Assembly: GCA_023394875.1 (NCBI GenBank)
Contig: JAEXAB010000003.1
Span: 1 to 64,000, forward strand
Length of the DNA: 64,000 nt
Origin: Bacillota bacterium
GTDB lineage: Bacteria; Bacillota; Clostridia; Christensenellales; DTU072
Reading direction: 5' to 3'
Part shown: one piece after another, positions 45,093 through 53,389 of the stretch
Layout: each line of letters begins with the position of its first letter
Numbering within the stretch: the first letter of the stretch is position 1
The notes under the pieces: generated by a model
The model's input: only the letters and a program-made list of their open reading frames with translations
Database searches by the model: none
Told to the model about the DNA's origin: nothing
Translations under genes and position numbers: made by a program

Positions 45093-45123
45093 ATACGGCT
45101 TGCGAAATCGTAAGCCGTATTTA
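45093..45123 (+). terminator. Hairpin between the 113-residue gene and the exported-protein genes
   Basis: ATACGGCTTGCG / CGTAAGCCGTAT with loop AAAT forms a 12-bp stem (one G-T pair), followed by a short T-tract. The tract is short, so it may be a weak terminator or an RNA-processing site that separates early and structural gene expression. Confidence 0.6.
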
Positions 45124-45152
45124 ATCTAAAAAAACTAAAAGGAGAAAAAACT

Positions 45153-46247
45153 ATGAATCAAGAATTTCAAAAACACCAAAAATCAGACGGTGTAAAATGG
45201 ATATCGGTTTTGATTTGCGTCGTATTGTTGGCAGTATCTGTATCCGCTGCTTTAACAAAAGGCTTTACAGACTTCAACCCTTACGGTTGGTTTGACGAAA
45301 AATCAGAAAATGAACAACCTGTCGATGACAAAACCGTAGAAGTAGCAAATGCGAGAGTATTTTTATCGGTCGGAGAAGCTATGGCAGCAACTGATGGCAT
45401 TTCTGTTTCGAGAACTATTACTGCAACGGTGTTGCCCGTTGATGCGGTAAATAAAGCAGTTGACTGGTCTATTTCTTGGGGAACTGATGCAACTCGTGCA
45501 TCGGAAGATGTCAAAACTTATGTAGACGTCGTTCCTTCCGGCGATGGCTCCGAAAGCGCAACAGTATATTGCTACAAATCTTTTGAGGGAGATATAGCAG
45601 TCATTACTGTTACAACACGCTTGGGCGGTTTTACTTCGTATTGTACCGTACAGTATGCAGGTCTTCCCGAAACACTTCTTATAAACACAACTGAATGTAA
45701 TAAGGTCAATGACACTGTTTGGAATGCCGAAATGATAGAAATGCTTTGCGGTAGCACAACTTATTTGCCTATCACTTTGGATAACACCTTACATCAAGTC
45801 GGGGAATCTTTTGCTAACAATTATAAGGTGTCGCTTGAAGCTCATGGCTCAATTCAAGTAAAAAACGAGAGTTATGATTCGGCAGGTACGTATACAGGTA
45901 CTACTTATTCAGAATATGAGATGTATGTAGCAGACCTATGGGATAGCAATCAGTATTGTTACACGGCTTTCCAAAAGTCGGGTGGATTGCATTCACACGT
46001 TAAAGCGTCCATTGAAAACGGACAGCTTAAAATAGAAGCGCAAGATGCAATAACAGCGTATTCGGCAGTAGCAGCAGGTCGTGGTGGCAGAGCTGAAATG
46101 TCATTTAACGCCTATGTGGATGATAAGATACCCTACACTACAATAACTATCACCGAAACGAGCACAGGTATTTCGTATTCTATCAATATTCGCACTATCC
46201 CGTCTGTTACTAGTGTCGCTCTTTCCTCTTCGTCACTTACGTTTTAA
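45153..46247 (+). CDS. Exported membrane-anchored protein with Big_2-like domain, structural candidate
   Basis: One membrane segment (about 17-35) follows a short basic cytoplasmic N-terminus. The first external part (VARVFLSVGE-type opening, SRTITATVLPVDAVNKAVDWSISW, then FTSYCTVQYAG) resembles a Big_2 Ig-like domain. The rest is beta-rich without a family I know. The protein stops exactly after TSVALSSSSLTF, which looks like the first strand of another Big_2 domain. Similar N-termini (T-x-GFT-x-DF) occur in this and the next gene product. AAAGGAG precedes the ATG. A virion or cell-surface role is inferred from context. Confidence 0.7.
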   Translation: MNQEFQKHQKSDGVKWISVLICVVLLAVSVSAALTKGFTDFNPYGWFDEKSENEQPVDDKTVEVANARVFLSVGEAMAATDGISVSRTITATVLPVDAVNKAVDWSISWGTDATRASEDVKTYVDVVPSGDGSESATVYCYKSFEGDIAVITVTTRLGGFTSYCTVQYAGLPETLLINTTECNKVNDTVWNAEMIEMLCGSTTYLPITLDNTLHQVGESFANNYKVSLEAHGSIQVKNESYDSAGTYTGTTYSEYEMYVADLWDSNQYCYTAFQKSGGLHSHVKASIENGQLKIEAQDAITAYSAVAAGRGGRAEMSFNAYVDDKIPYTTITITETSTGISYSINIRTIPSVTSVALSSSSLTF

Positions 46248-46259
46248 CGGAGGTGTCTT

Positions 46260-46865
46260 ATGAGCAAAAAGCAAGGAACTGTAAAAATAGGCAAAGTGCT
46301 GTCGTATATTGCGATAGTGCTGGTACTCGTAGCTGTTTGCGGTTTCGTTGCATATTTCACGAACGGTTTCACCAGTGATTTCAAGGCGTTTTATGTTGAG
46401 TGTAACGGCGAAAAGGTATTGTCTAACGGTAGCGGATATGAGCTTGCACCGAGCGAGCCTTTGGACGTAGACGTCAAATATACTTTCGGAGCCTTAGCAG
46501 CCGAACAAGGCGGATATACCATAAAAATTGTACCTAACGTCGATTCCGATAGTGATTTTGACTTTACGGTTGATGAGGGTATCTACAACTTTGGCTCCGA
46601 AACGGATTTGACTAAAGGGTTCAATATCGAATATAAGGAAGATTCTTTCAGTATAGCTCCAAAGGGTCAAATGGAAGATATCCTTGCAGGTATATATCCC
46701 AACTCCGTTATTACGGTAAACAAAGTGAAACTCAATTATGACAAGGACTTGTTTAAGCTGGTGGTGACGTCGTATAACGGCGAAGCAAGCGTAAGCATAA
46801 CGTTCAAAATCTCGGATTGTATGATAACCGGGATAACACTAGACAAGGAGGAAATAGTATTTTGA
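46260..46865 (+). CDS. Exported membrane-anchored protein (201 residues), structural candidate
   Basis: This protein has a basic N-terminus, a membrane segment at about 13-33, and a beta-rich external part (GYTIKIVPNVDSDSDFDFT; ITVNKVKLNYDKDLFKLVV). The motif NGFTSDF after the membrane segment parallels KGFTDF in the preceding gene product. The protein ends TGITLDKEEIVF, again a first-strand-like Big_2 sequence with no following domain. The GGAGGTG site precedes the ATG. Its stop overlaps the start of the next gene by TTGA. Confidence 0.7.
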   Translation: MSKKQGTVKIGKVLSYIAIVLVLVAVCGFVAYFTNGFTSDFKAFYVECNGEKVLSNGSGYELAPSEPLDVDVKYTFGALAAEQGGYTIKIVPNVDSDSDFDFTVDEGIYNFGSETDLTKGFNIEYKEDSFSIAPKGQMEDILAGIYPNSVITVNKVKLNYDKDLFKLVVTSYNGEASVSITFKISDCMITGITLDKEEIVF

Positions 46866-48907
46866 CAAGCATTAAGAGAACATCAATATGTGCCGTCCTT
46901 ATGCTTATCCTCGTACTCTGCACGGTCATCTTGCCCGTGCAGGGTATTTCTGGTGTAGCGTATGCAGAGACGACAAGCTATGAAGAAACAAACGTATTAG
47001 ACGACCTTCGCAGTGCTACTGTGAACGGTGAAAAATTCGACTTACGCAACTTTCCGTACAACGAAAACGGACGTTGCCAAGTCATTGATTTCGTTGAATA
47101 CTGCTACTCGTACAAAAGCAACCAACGCTCTAATTACGGACTTTATATGTACGTTTACAACCCACAAGGTCTAAATCTGTCAACTGACAGCAAACGCAAC
47201 AAGGTGCAGATGGCGGTCAATTATAACGAAAAAGGCGAAGCAACTGACTATATGAAGTTCAATTTGCAGTTTTGTAGTAAGTCTGAAAGCAGCGACTATA
47301 AGAACCTGTTTTACAAGTTCAAAGTCGTTGACAGAAAGATAAACGAAAAGACGTTTGCCGACCGAGTAAACAGCTTAGAGCGTCGATATGACGTTTCGGG
47401 TGTAGAGCTTCTAACCTACGGACAACCTAACGCAACGGACTATGCAGTAAACGGCACTTATAAGTTTACGGGATATGCCGCCGGATATGGGCCGGATGCT
47501 TCTGCCGACAGTACGTTGACTTGCAATGTTCAGTATTTGGAAACGATTGAGCTTGAAGTAAAACATACATTTTACCGCACATCAACATCAAGCAAAGGTG
47601 CAGGATATCAGAACCAACTGGATACGGTATATTTCGCCGTGCCGAACAGGTTTTTTGACGACTACGGCACTCTGCAAAAGATAAAGGCGGAATGGTATGA
47701 ATACAAAACAAAGGACATCGTTGTTACGAGCAATCAGGACTTCTACGATAAAGCAAATCCTTACATAGGGGTACAAACGGGACCTTTAGACCAATATGGT
47801 ATGACTGAGTATAACTCCGATATAGGGATAAGTTTAGGGCAAGATGCGGGTTCTTCCGGGGATATGAATGTTGCAAAATGGGGCTGGAATTTAGGCTCGG
47901 GATATTTGCACGTACCGGCAGCCGCAATCTATTACCTATTTAAGGTTAGCAACATAAGCGAGTATGACCCGTATGCCTCGCTTACATCAATCGGAGGCGT
48001 AGAAAGCAACGACCTCTACAATTACATAATGTCGTACACCAAAACTCACGATAGCGGTTACCTAGATGCAAAGGATAGCACTATAAGCGCAGACCTTTTT
48101 GCTTCCGATATTGACGACTACCGCAAAATGGATACGGAGTACGGCAAGATACAGCAAGGTTACAGCTATTACGATTTTGACGCCGACGTGGACCTTCAAA
48201 AACTGTCTGCATGGAGTGAAACCAGCCCATCGTTTTGGGATAACTGGATAACTTGGGGTTTGTGGGACGCTATGACCGGAGATATTCCGCAGGAAACTAG
48301 CAAAACACTCTCACCTATATACAAGCTAAAGGACAGCGATTTGACTGGTACTAACGCATTAATTTGCGACAACCTGTTTGTAAACGCTAACGACGTGGAC
48401 GCTTTGAAAGCGTATTACGCCAAAGCAAAGCTCAATGACTGCTCTGTAGTGTTGTTTAGGTTTGCAACCAGCGACTACTATTCGGCACCCGTTGACATAA
48501 TCGAGCTGAACGAAGGCTTTATGTGGTCGGATAAGCATACCAAAAATGAAGTCTACCGTGCATGGGAAAGCGTATTTTTGGACTTTGACATCATTCAACT
48601 CTCCTTCCAAAAGGACGGCGATCTTACGGTTATACCCGTAGTGTCAAATCCGATAGACGTAGTAAACGGCATAACGCCGCCCGTGGACTTAGATGACGAA
48701 TTGGAATGGTGGAAGATTTTGATTGGAGTAATCCTTTTGATACTTCTCATTATGCTTTTGTTCCCGATACTGCCATACATAATCAAGGCTATATTGTGGA
48801 TAATCAGCTTACCGTTCAAGTTTATAGCGTGGATATGCAGGTCTTGCAAAGAGAAAAAACGAACACGAAAGTCTAGGGAAAGCAACGTGAAATCGGGAGG
48901 TACTTAA
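46862..48907 (+). CDS. Large secreted protein with C-terminal membrane spans, candidate adsorption/tip protein
   Basis: The TTG at 46862 is the start: GGAGG (46847-46851) lies 10 bases upstream and TTGA overlaps the preceding stop. The 681 residues begin with a signal peptide (cleavage probably after AYA, near 35), continue with a long extracellular part rich in Tyr, Asp and Asn, and end with two hydrophobic segments (about 613-660: WWKILIGVILLILLIMLLF and IIKAILWIISLPFKFIAW) and a basic tail. In filamentous phages the adsorption protein has a signal peptide, a large external part and a C-terminal anchor; this is the best fit by layout. No sequence family recognised. Confidence 0.7.
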   Translation: MTSIKRTSICAVLMLILVLCTVILPVQGISGVAYAETTSYEETNVLDDLRSATVNGEKFDLRNFPYNENGRCQVIDFVEYCYSYKSNQRSNYGLYMYVYNPQGLNLSTDSKRNKVQMAVNYNEKGEATDYMKFNLQFCSKSESSDYKNLFYKFKVVDRKINEKTFADRVNSLERRYDVSGVELLTYGQPNATDYAVNGTYKFTGYAAGYGPDASADSTLTCNVQYLETIELEVKHTFYRTSTSSKGAGYQNQLDTVYFAVPNRFFDDYGTLQKIKAEWYEYKTKDIVVTSNQDFYDKANPYIGVQTGPLDQYGMTEYNSDIGISLGQDAGSSGDMNVAKWGWNLGSGYLHVPAAAIYYLFKVSNISEYDPYASLTSIGGVESNDLYNYIMSYTKTHDSGYLDAKDSTISADLFASDIDDYRKMDTEYGKIQQGYSYYDFDADVDLQKLSAWSETSPSFWDNWITWGLWDAMTGDIPQETSKTLSPIYKLKDSDLTGTNALICDNLFVNANDVDALKAYYAKAKLNDCSVVLFRFATSDYYSAPVDIIELNEGFMWSDKHTKNEVYRAWESVFLDFDIIQLSFQKDGDLTVIPVVSNPIDVVNGITPPVDLDDELEWWKILIGVILLILLIMLLFPILPYIIKAILWIISLPFKFIAWICRSCKEKKRTRKSRESNVKSGGT

Positions 48908-48908
48908 T

Positions 48909-49325
48909 ATGCTAGAAGAAAACAAAGTTCCTCTTATTTCAAAGGTGTTTATCCTCGCATTCGTCTTTGTACTTACTTTCGCAAGTTGCATAATCTGCTC
49001 GAACAACTATTCGGCGGACGTAGCATTTGCTGCTGTTGGTGACAATACCGTGGTGGAGTTCACGGCTTATCCTTTGGACGCTTGTCAGGACTGTACTTGG
49101 GAATTAACCATAGATGAGGACAAAATGACAAGTTGGCTAACAAACAGAGTTAAGGAAAAGAACATCAGCGATTATATTCAGCTCAGCATAGACGGGAACA
49201 GATGCACCGTAACGGCACTTCAATACTTCAAATATGGGATACAGTACACAACGTATTATACTCTCACGGCAACAAGCACACAAAACATGGATTTATCCGT
49301 AACGTGCAGTATCAAACTTGGGTAA
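48909..49325 (+). CDS. Secreted small protein (138 residues) of the phage-like module
   Basis: A hydrophobic N-terminal segment (11-32) and possible cleavage after AFA (near 41) indicate export. The mature part is beta-rich and has one CQDC pair and a further Cys near each end, which may form disulfides. It ends SVTCSIKLG. GGAGG precedes the ATG, one base after the previous stop. No family recognised; minor virion protein is possible by position. Confidence 0.65.
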   Translation: MLEENKVPLISKVFILAFVFVLTFASCIICSNNYSADVAFAAVGDNTVVEFTAYPLDACQDCTWELTIDEDKMTSWLTNRVKEKNISDYIQLSIDGNRCTVTALQYFKYGIQYTTYYTLTATSTQNMDLSVTCSIKLG

Positions 49326-49330
49326 ACAGT

Positions 49331-49474
49331 ATGAAAACAGTTAAAAGAGTGTTTGCGATATTCGCAATAATCATTCTTGCGCTCGTCATCGGCTATTTGG
49401 TTTATACCGGTAGCCGACTGGCGGACGTTCAGAATGGAGTAGCAACAATTATAGGAGAAATACAATGGAATTAA
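49331..49474 (+). CDS. 47-residue single-span membrane protein, minor coat candidate
   Basis: The protein is one transmembrane helix (about 6-26) with a basic N-terminus (MKTVKRVF) and a short amphipathic tail ending GEIQWN. Its size and layout resemble small coat proteins of filamentous phages. It sits 5 bases after the preceding gene and overlaps the next by 10 bases. No strong ribosome site is visible, so translation is probably coupled. Confidence 0.6.
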   Translation: MKTVKRVFAIFAIIILALVIGYLVYTGSRLADVQNGVATIIGEIQWN

Positions 49475-51597
49475 CTAAAAGAAAACGTATAGCTTTTGTT
49501 ATGATAACCGTTATTCTAACGGCATCTTTTGCTATACTCGGCGGATTTGTATTTCGTTCGTCATACCTGCGTTTTTGGGAAACGCTTATTGAGCTTTGGA
49601 CGTCAATTAAGTTCTATTTTTGTGAGATGTTCGGCATAGAAAACGATATAGTACCGACAGTTATAGACTTCTCAAAGGTTTTCGGCGCCGAATCGTCTTC
49701 GCTGCCATCCGATTTTGAAGGGTTTAAGACAGATACGACAACGTATTTTGACTTGCTTTTCAGCAAGGAAAACTTTATGGGTTGGTTAAAAGAAGTCGTT
49801 TACGGTTTAGGTGCGTTCGGTAAGATCGCAACGATAGCAATTCCGGCGATAATTGTAGTCGTTTTTGCAGTTAAACAAATCTATGGTGCAAGTAATACAA
49901 AGCACAACAAGGATACTTTGCCGCTTGCAACCTTTAAGGCTATCTCAAAGGTGACGTATCAGCCGATAAAGCGTATTCTAACCGAGTATTCTGCCTACAT
50001 AAAAGAACATTCGTCTATATGGATAACGTGGCTTGTAATATGGGTTCTTAACCTCAATCTGGCAAGCGTTTTTGTTGGATTTTTGGCATATTATCTGTAC
50101 TTTGCTATGAGCTATCAGTTTGAAACGCTGTACACGATTTTCGTTAAGTTAGGCATTGACTTGAATGTAATCTTCACACGCTTTCCTTGGTGGCTTATCG
50201 TTCTTGCTTTCTTGCCAATTTTTGAGGTAATTCGACAAAAGATAGCAACACGAAAACTACACCATATGGAAGCACGTAACTGCGGTTTTATCAAGGAATT
50301 ACCGATTGTTTCTATGACTTGTGGCAGTATGGGAAAAAAGAAAACCACCGTTATCACGGATATGGCTCTCTCGCAAGAAGTGATGTTTAGGCAAAAGGCT
50401 TTTGAGATATTGCAAACAAATGATATGAAGTTCCCTAACTTCCCGTGGATAGAGTTTGAGCTGGAATTGCAAGATTGTATGAGGCATAGGACCGTCTATA
50501 ATCTTGCAACCGTAAAAGCGTGGGTAAACTTAAAACGCTGTCGGTATGAACGACACCTTGACAGCAGTCTGCAACTCTATGGTTACGATGCAAAAAAGTA
50601 TGGAATTACGTACGATGACAAGTTGAAAGTGACTACGCTTTTCGATGTTTTGGAAACCTACGCACAAGCCTATTTCATTTATGTAATAGAAAGCAGTCTG
50701 CTTGTAACCAACTATTCAATTCGGGAGGACAATGTACTTATGGATGAAAGTAATTTTCCTATGTGGAATACGGACTTTTTCCCGAAGCGTTATAGGTTGA
50801 ACAGCAAACACGCTCATATTTTGGACTTTGACGTGCTAAGACTCGGTAAGAAAATTGTAGAGGAGAATCCTCGAATTGGTAGTTTTGAGTTTGGCGTCGT
50901 TGTTATAACCGAAATAGGAAAAGAGCGTGGCAACAACCTTGAGTTAAAAGAAGTAAAGAAAGGCACTATCGAAACCAACCAAAAGAACGACCTTTTCAAC
51001 TCTTGGCTTAAAATGTGCCGCCACTCCGCTACCGTGGATAATTATCCGTTTATCAAAGTATTTACGGACGAACAAAGACCGGAAAGTTGGGGCGCGGATG
51101 CCCGTGACCTTGCAGATATAGTCCAAATAGTCAAAAGCGGTGTTAGCAAGATTACGCTACCGTTCTTTACGATTGAGGAAATGCTGTATGAATGGACGTT
51201 CAATAGGTTCATAAACCTCTACTACGATTTTCGCTACCGTAGAGGTGATAACACCTTGCTTATTTATGCTCTAAAACAAGTCGTAAGCAAGATTTACACG
51301 CACTATTCAAGGCTGTATAACCGCTTTGGTTATTGCACGCTTTCAGTCATAAAAGAACGCGGTGTAATGGACGGCAAGCAGGACAAAAACCACTACTATC
51401 TGATGAACAAAAAGATATACAGCGATAGGTTTAGTACGGACTGTTTTTCGGACTATTTCAACGATATGGCAACCAAGACGCATACAGGCTTAAACGACTA
51501 TCTCGAATACGCTACGGAAAAGGCAAGCGTGGACGAATTAAAGTCGCAAAACAGCTATTTTATCAACGCCCTTTATAAGGACGCTGACGACAATTAA
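49465..51597 (+). CDS. Membrane P-loop protein, Zot/pI-like morphogenesis candidate
   Basis: The 710-residue protein has four or more membrane segments (about 9-29, 117-136, 185-212, 243-258) followed by a cytoplasmic domain with SMTCGSMGKKKTTVITDMALS at about 283-303. The GSMGKKKTT segment matches a P-loop (GxxGxGKT) except that Lys replaces the last Gly. A Walker B-like VVVITEIGKERG follows near 478, then RHSATVD and DEQRPESWGADARDL, resembling the arginine/sensor part of Zot-type ATPases. In filamentous phages such proteins (pI/Zot) extrude the virion through the membrane. The AGGAGA site precedes the ATG. The gene is followed at once by the HUH Rep gene. Confidence 0.65.
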   Translation: MELTKRKRIAFVMITVILTASFAILGGFVFRSSYLRFWETLIELWTSIKFYFCEMFGIENDIVPTVIDFSKVFGAESSSLPSDFEGFKTDTTTYFDLLFSKENFMGWLKEVVYGLGAFGKIATIAIPAIIVVVFAVKQIYGASNTKHNKDTLPLATFKAISKVTYQPIKRILTEYSAYIKEHSSIWITWLVIWVLNLNLASVFVGFLAYYLYFAMSYQFETLYTIFVKLGIDLNVIFTRFPWWLIVLAFLPIFEVIRQKIATRKLHHMEARNCGFIKELPIVSMTCGSMGKKKTTVITDMALSQEVMFRQKAFEILQTNDMKFPNFPWIEFELELQDCMRHRTVYNLATVKAWVNLKRCRYERHLDSSLQLYGYDAKKYGITYDDKLKVTTLFDVLETYAQAYFIYVIESSLLVTNYSIREDNVLMDESNFPMWNTDFFPKRYRLNSKHAHILDFDVLRLGKKIVEENPRIGSFEFGVVVITEIGKERGNNLELKEVKKGTIETNQKNDLFNSWLKMCRHSATVDNYPFIKVFTDEQRPESWGADARDLADIVQIVKSGVSKITLPFFTIEEMLYEWTFNRFINLYYDFRYRRGDNTLLIYALKQVVSKIYTHYSRLYNRFGYCTLSVIKERGVMDGKQDKNHYYLMNKKIYSDRFSTDCFSDYFNDMATKTHTGLNDYLEYATEKASVDELKSQNSYFINALYKDADDN

Positions 51598-51602
51598 AGG
51601 AG

Positions 51603-52643
51603 GTGATTTTTATCATATATCCAGATTCAAAAGTTTACTCTGACGGGAGTCATTATATTGCTATTCCACCGAGTAGCAACCCGTCAAAGAAAAGACCTAA
51701 ACCACCCGAAGAATTGGTGACGGTGGTTGAGGATAAGCAGCAAGACAATACCGACGTAACGGAGTCTAAAAAGGACAAAGTTACTGCGGATTTTGTCGAA
51801 CTATGCGACGATACTGTATCTAATGATACAGAAAGCGAGGAAAAACAGAAACCAAAGACTGAAAGGCAAGCCACAAGAAGCGAATTATTTAACGAGTTTT
51901 GGAGTGAGGCGCAAGAGCTTGCAAAAAATAGACGGCATAAGTTTTTGATGGAAAAAATGCGTCCTTATTTCAAAAATGAAACGTCGTTAAAAAGCTACGT
52001 TGACCAAAAAACCGAAGCTAAAATCAAGAGCTTAATTGCACGGAAAACACGGTTCATTCGCAAGGCGTATATGAACGATTTCAACTACTTTGTTACGTTT
52101 ACTTATAGCGACGAATTACAGACCGAGGAATCGTTTCGACGAAAGATATTAGCCACTATAAGTAACTATCAAAAACGCAAGGGTTGGAAGTATATGGGCG
52201 TTTGGGAGCGTGGCGGTAAAACGGACAGGCTACACTTTCACGGACTGTTTTGGATACCTGACGGCACAATGCCCGGTGAACTTATTGAAAAGAACGATTA
52301 TGACTTTAATTCTCACAGCAGAAAACTGACGGTGCAAAACACCTATTTCAATGAGCGTTTCGGACGTTGCGATATGGAAGAAATAGAGCAAGGCAGAAGG
52401 CAATACGACCACGCTTTGGCATACATACTGAAATACATTGCAAAAACAGGCGAAAAGATTGTCTATTCACACAACACGCCAATGTATATGAAATGCGACG
52501 TTGATGATAACGACGTAATTTGCCCCTGCGGTATGGAAAACAGTAAACTACTGCTATTTGATAACTTCGTATGCCGATATGCCGGGGAGATCTACGGAGA
52601 AATGTCAGTGGAAACTAAAAAACGGCTTCCGACCTCAAATTAG
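51603..52643 (+). CDS. HUH rolling-circle replication initiator (Rep)
   Basis: Rep nicks one strand at the origin and stays bound by a tyrosine. The HUH motif is RLHFHGLFWIP (HFH at about 211-213), an upstream strand motif is YFVTFTYSDE (163-170), and the catalytic YxxKY is AYILKYIAKTG (274-278). The N-terminal about 100 residues are acidic and low-complexity. Rep proteins of this type occur in filamentous and micro-phages and plasmids. The ribosome site GGAGG (51599-51603) overlaps the in-frame GTG at 51603, so the true start is probably a non-standard codon, most likely ATC at 51612 (MIYPDSKVYSDG) with normal spacing. It follows the Zot-like gene by 5 bases. Confidence 0.88.
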   Translation: MIFIIYPDSKVYSDGSHYIAIPPSSNPSKKRPKPPEELVTVVEDKQQDNTDVTESKKDKVTADFVELCDDTVSNDTESEEKQKPKTERQATRSELFNEFWSEAQELAKNRRHKFLMEKMRPYFKNETSLKSYVDQKTEAKIKSLIARKTRFIRKAYMNDFNYFVTFTYSDELQTEESFRRKILATISNYQKRKGWKYMGVWERGGKTDRLHFHGLFWIPDGTMPGELIEKNDYDFNSHSRKLTVQNTYFNERFGRCDMEEIEQGRRQYDHALAYILKYIAKTGEKIVYSHNTPMYMKCDVDDNDVICPCGMENSKLLLFDNFVCRYAGEIYGEMSVETKKRLPTSN

Positions 52644-52705
52644 AAAATACCGAAACAAAAAACGGTGTGATGAATGGTTTGAAGCAAAAACGGAAAAGCG
52701 GGCGC

Positions 52706-52731
52706 CTTCGCCAAGCGGTTCAGCGGCGAAG
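52706..52731. repeat. Hairpin 1 downstream of Rep
   Basis: CTTCGCC (52706) pairs with GGCGAAG (52725) around a 12-base loop in a GC-rich stretch. It is the first of two strong structures in the 275-base noncoding region 52644-52918. A replication-origin, packaging or termination role is possible. Confidence 0.65.
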
Positions 52732-52780
52732 CCCCGCCGTTGTTCTCCCATTCACCCCGTTTTGTCGGTTCATTTTGTTT

Positions 52781-52847
52781 GAGGCGTGCCATAGTCGCTC
52801 GGCGGAGCGAAGCGACGCCGACTTGTATCAAGACTATGGCACGCCTC
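52781..52847. repeat. Long perfect inverted repeat downstream of Rep (origin/packaging candidate)
   Basis: GAGGCGTGCCATAGTC (52781-52796) and GACTATGGCACGCCTC (52832-52847) are perfect 16-bp inverted copies. The 35-base loop can form further stems: CGCTC-GGCG-GAGCG (52796-52809) or TCGGCG (52799) / CGCCGA (52816). The GC content is far above the surroundings, and the position beside Rep fits a rolling-circle origin or filamentous-phage packaging signal. Confidence 0.7.
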
Positions 52848-52918
52848 ATAGTCAACGACCATTTTTACGGTCAAAAACCAGCCTAAATATTGGCTGTCTG
52901 AACATTGAAAATTGAATA

Positions 52919-53368
52919 CTAATCTGCAAGGTTGATAATCGTCTTTTTCTTGCGTTTGGCATATTGCAAAGTGGTTGCAGCTCCACCCCAGTCGTGGTCA
53001 ACGAAAGCGATAATAACGTCTGCCTGTTCCACCATCCATTCGTTACGTTTGGATATAGCGAACTTATATGGCACTTCTTCTATTTCGGGATATATTGAAC
53101 CGTCATAAAGATTAAGGCGTTCGATGTATTTGAGCTTCTTTTGCATCACGGGATTAAGGTAAGGGGTAATCAAATACGACTTAATCTCGGGAAATGTTTT
53201 TTGAACTTCTTTAACGATGCGAGCACAGGCAAAATCAAAATCACCATATCCGCCCAAGTAGAAAGTATCTGCATCACCATCAATGCACTTTTCTATTTCC
53301 GCTTTAATACGGCTTTTCAATTCATCGTCAATATTTAGTTTTCCGTGACCTATAAACGTAACTATCAT
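52919..53368 (-). CDS. SLOG-domain protein
   Basis: The 149-residue protein has the Rossmann-like SLOG fold: FIGHGKLN at the start, GGYGDFDFACARIV, and EQADVIIAFVDHDWGGAATTLQYAKRK at the end, where the GG..T pattern binds a nucleotide-like ligand. SLOG proteins sense or process nucleotide signals and appear often beside defence genes and phages. It faces the Rep hairpin region and is divergent from an XRE regulator. Both a promoter and an AGGAAGG site are present. Confidence 0.78.
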   Translation of the reverse strand: MIVTFIGHGKLNIDDELKSRIKAEIEKCIDGDADTFYLGGYGDFDFACARIVKEVQKTFPEIKSYLITPYLNPVMQKKLKYIERLNLYDGSIYPEIEEVPYKFAISKRNEWMVEQADVIIAFVDHDWGGAATTLQYAKRKKKTIINLAD

Positions 53369-53389
53369 AAAACCTTCCTCGTAGTGCTA

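Noticed and set aside
42954..52643. Conjugative element (Tn916-like) interpretation
   Set aside because: No relaxase, coupling ATPase, VirB4-like or lytic transglycosylase gene is present in this run; the Rep is an HUH protein with a YxxKY motif paired with a Zot-like protein.
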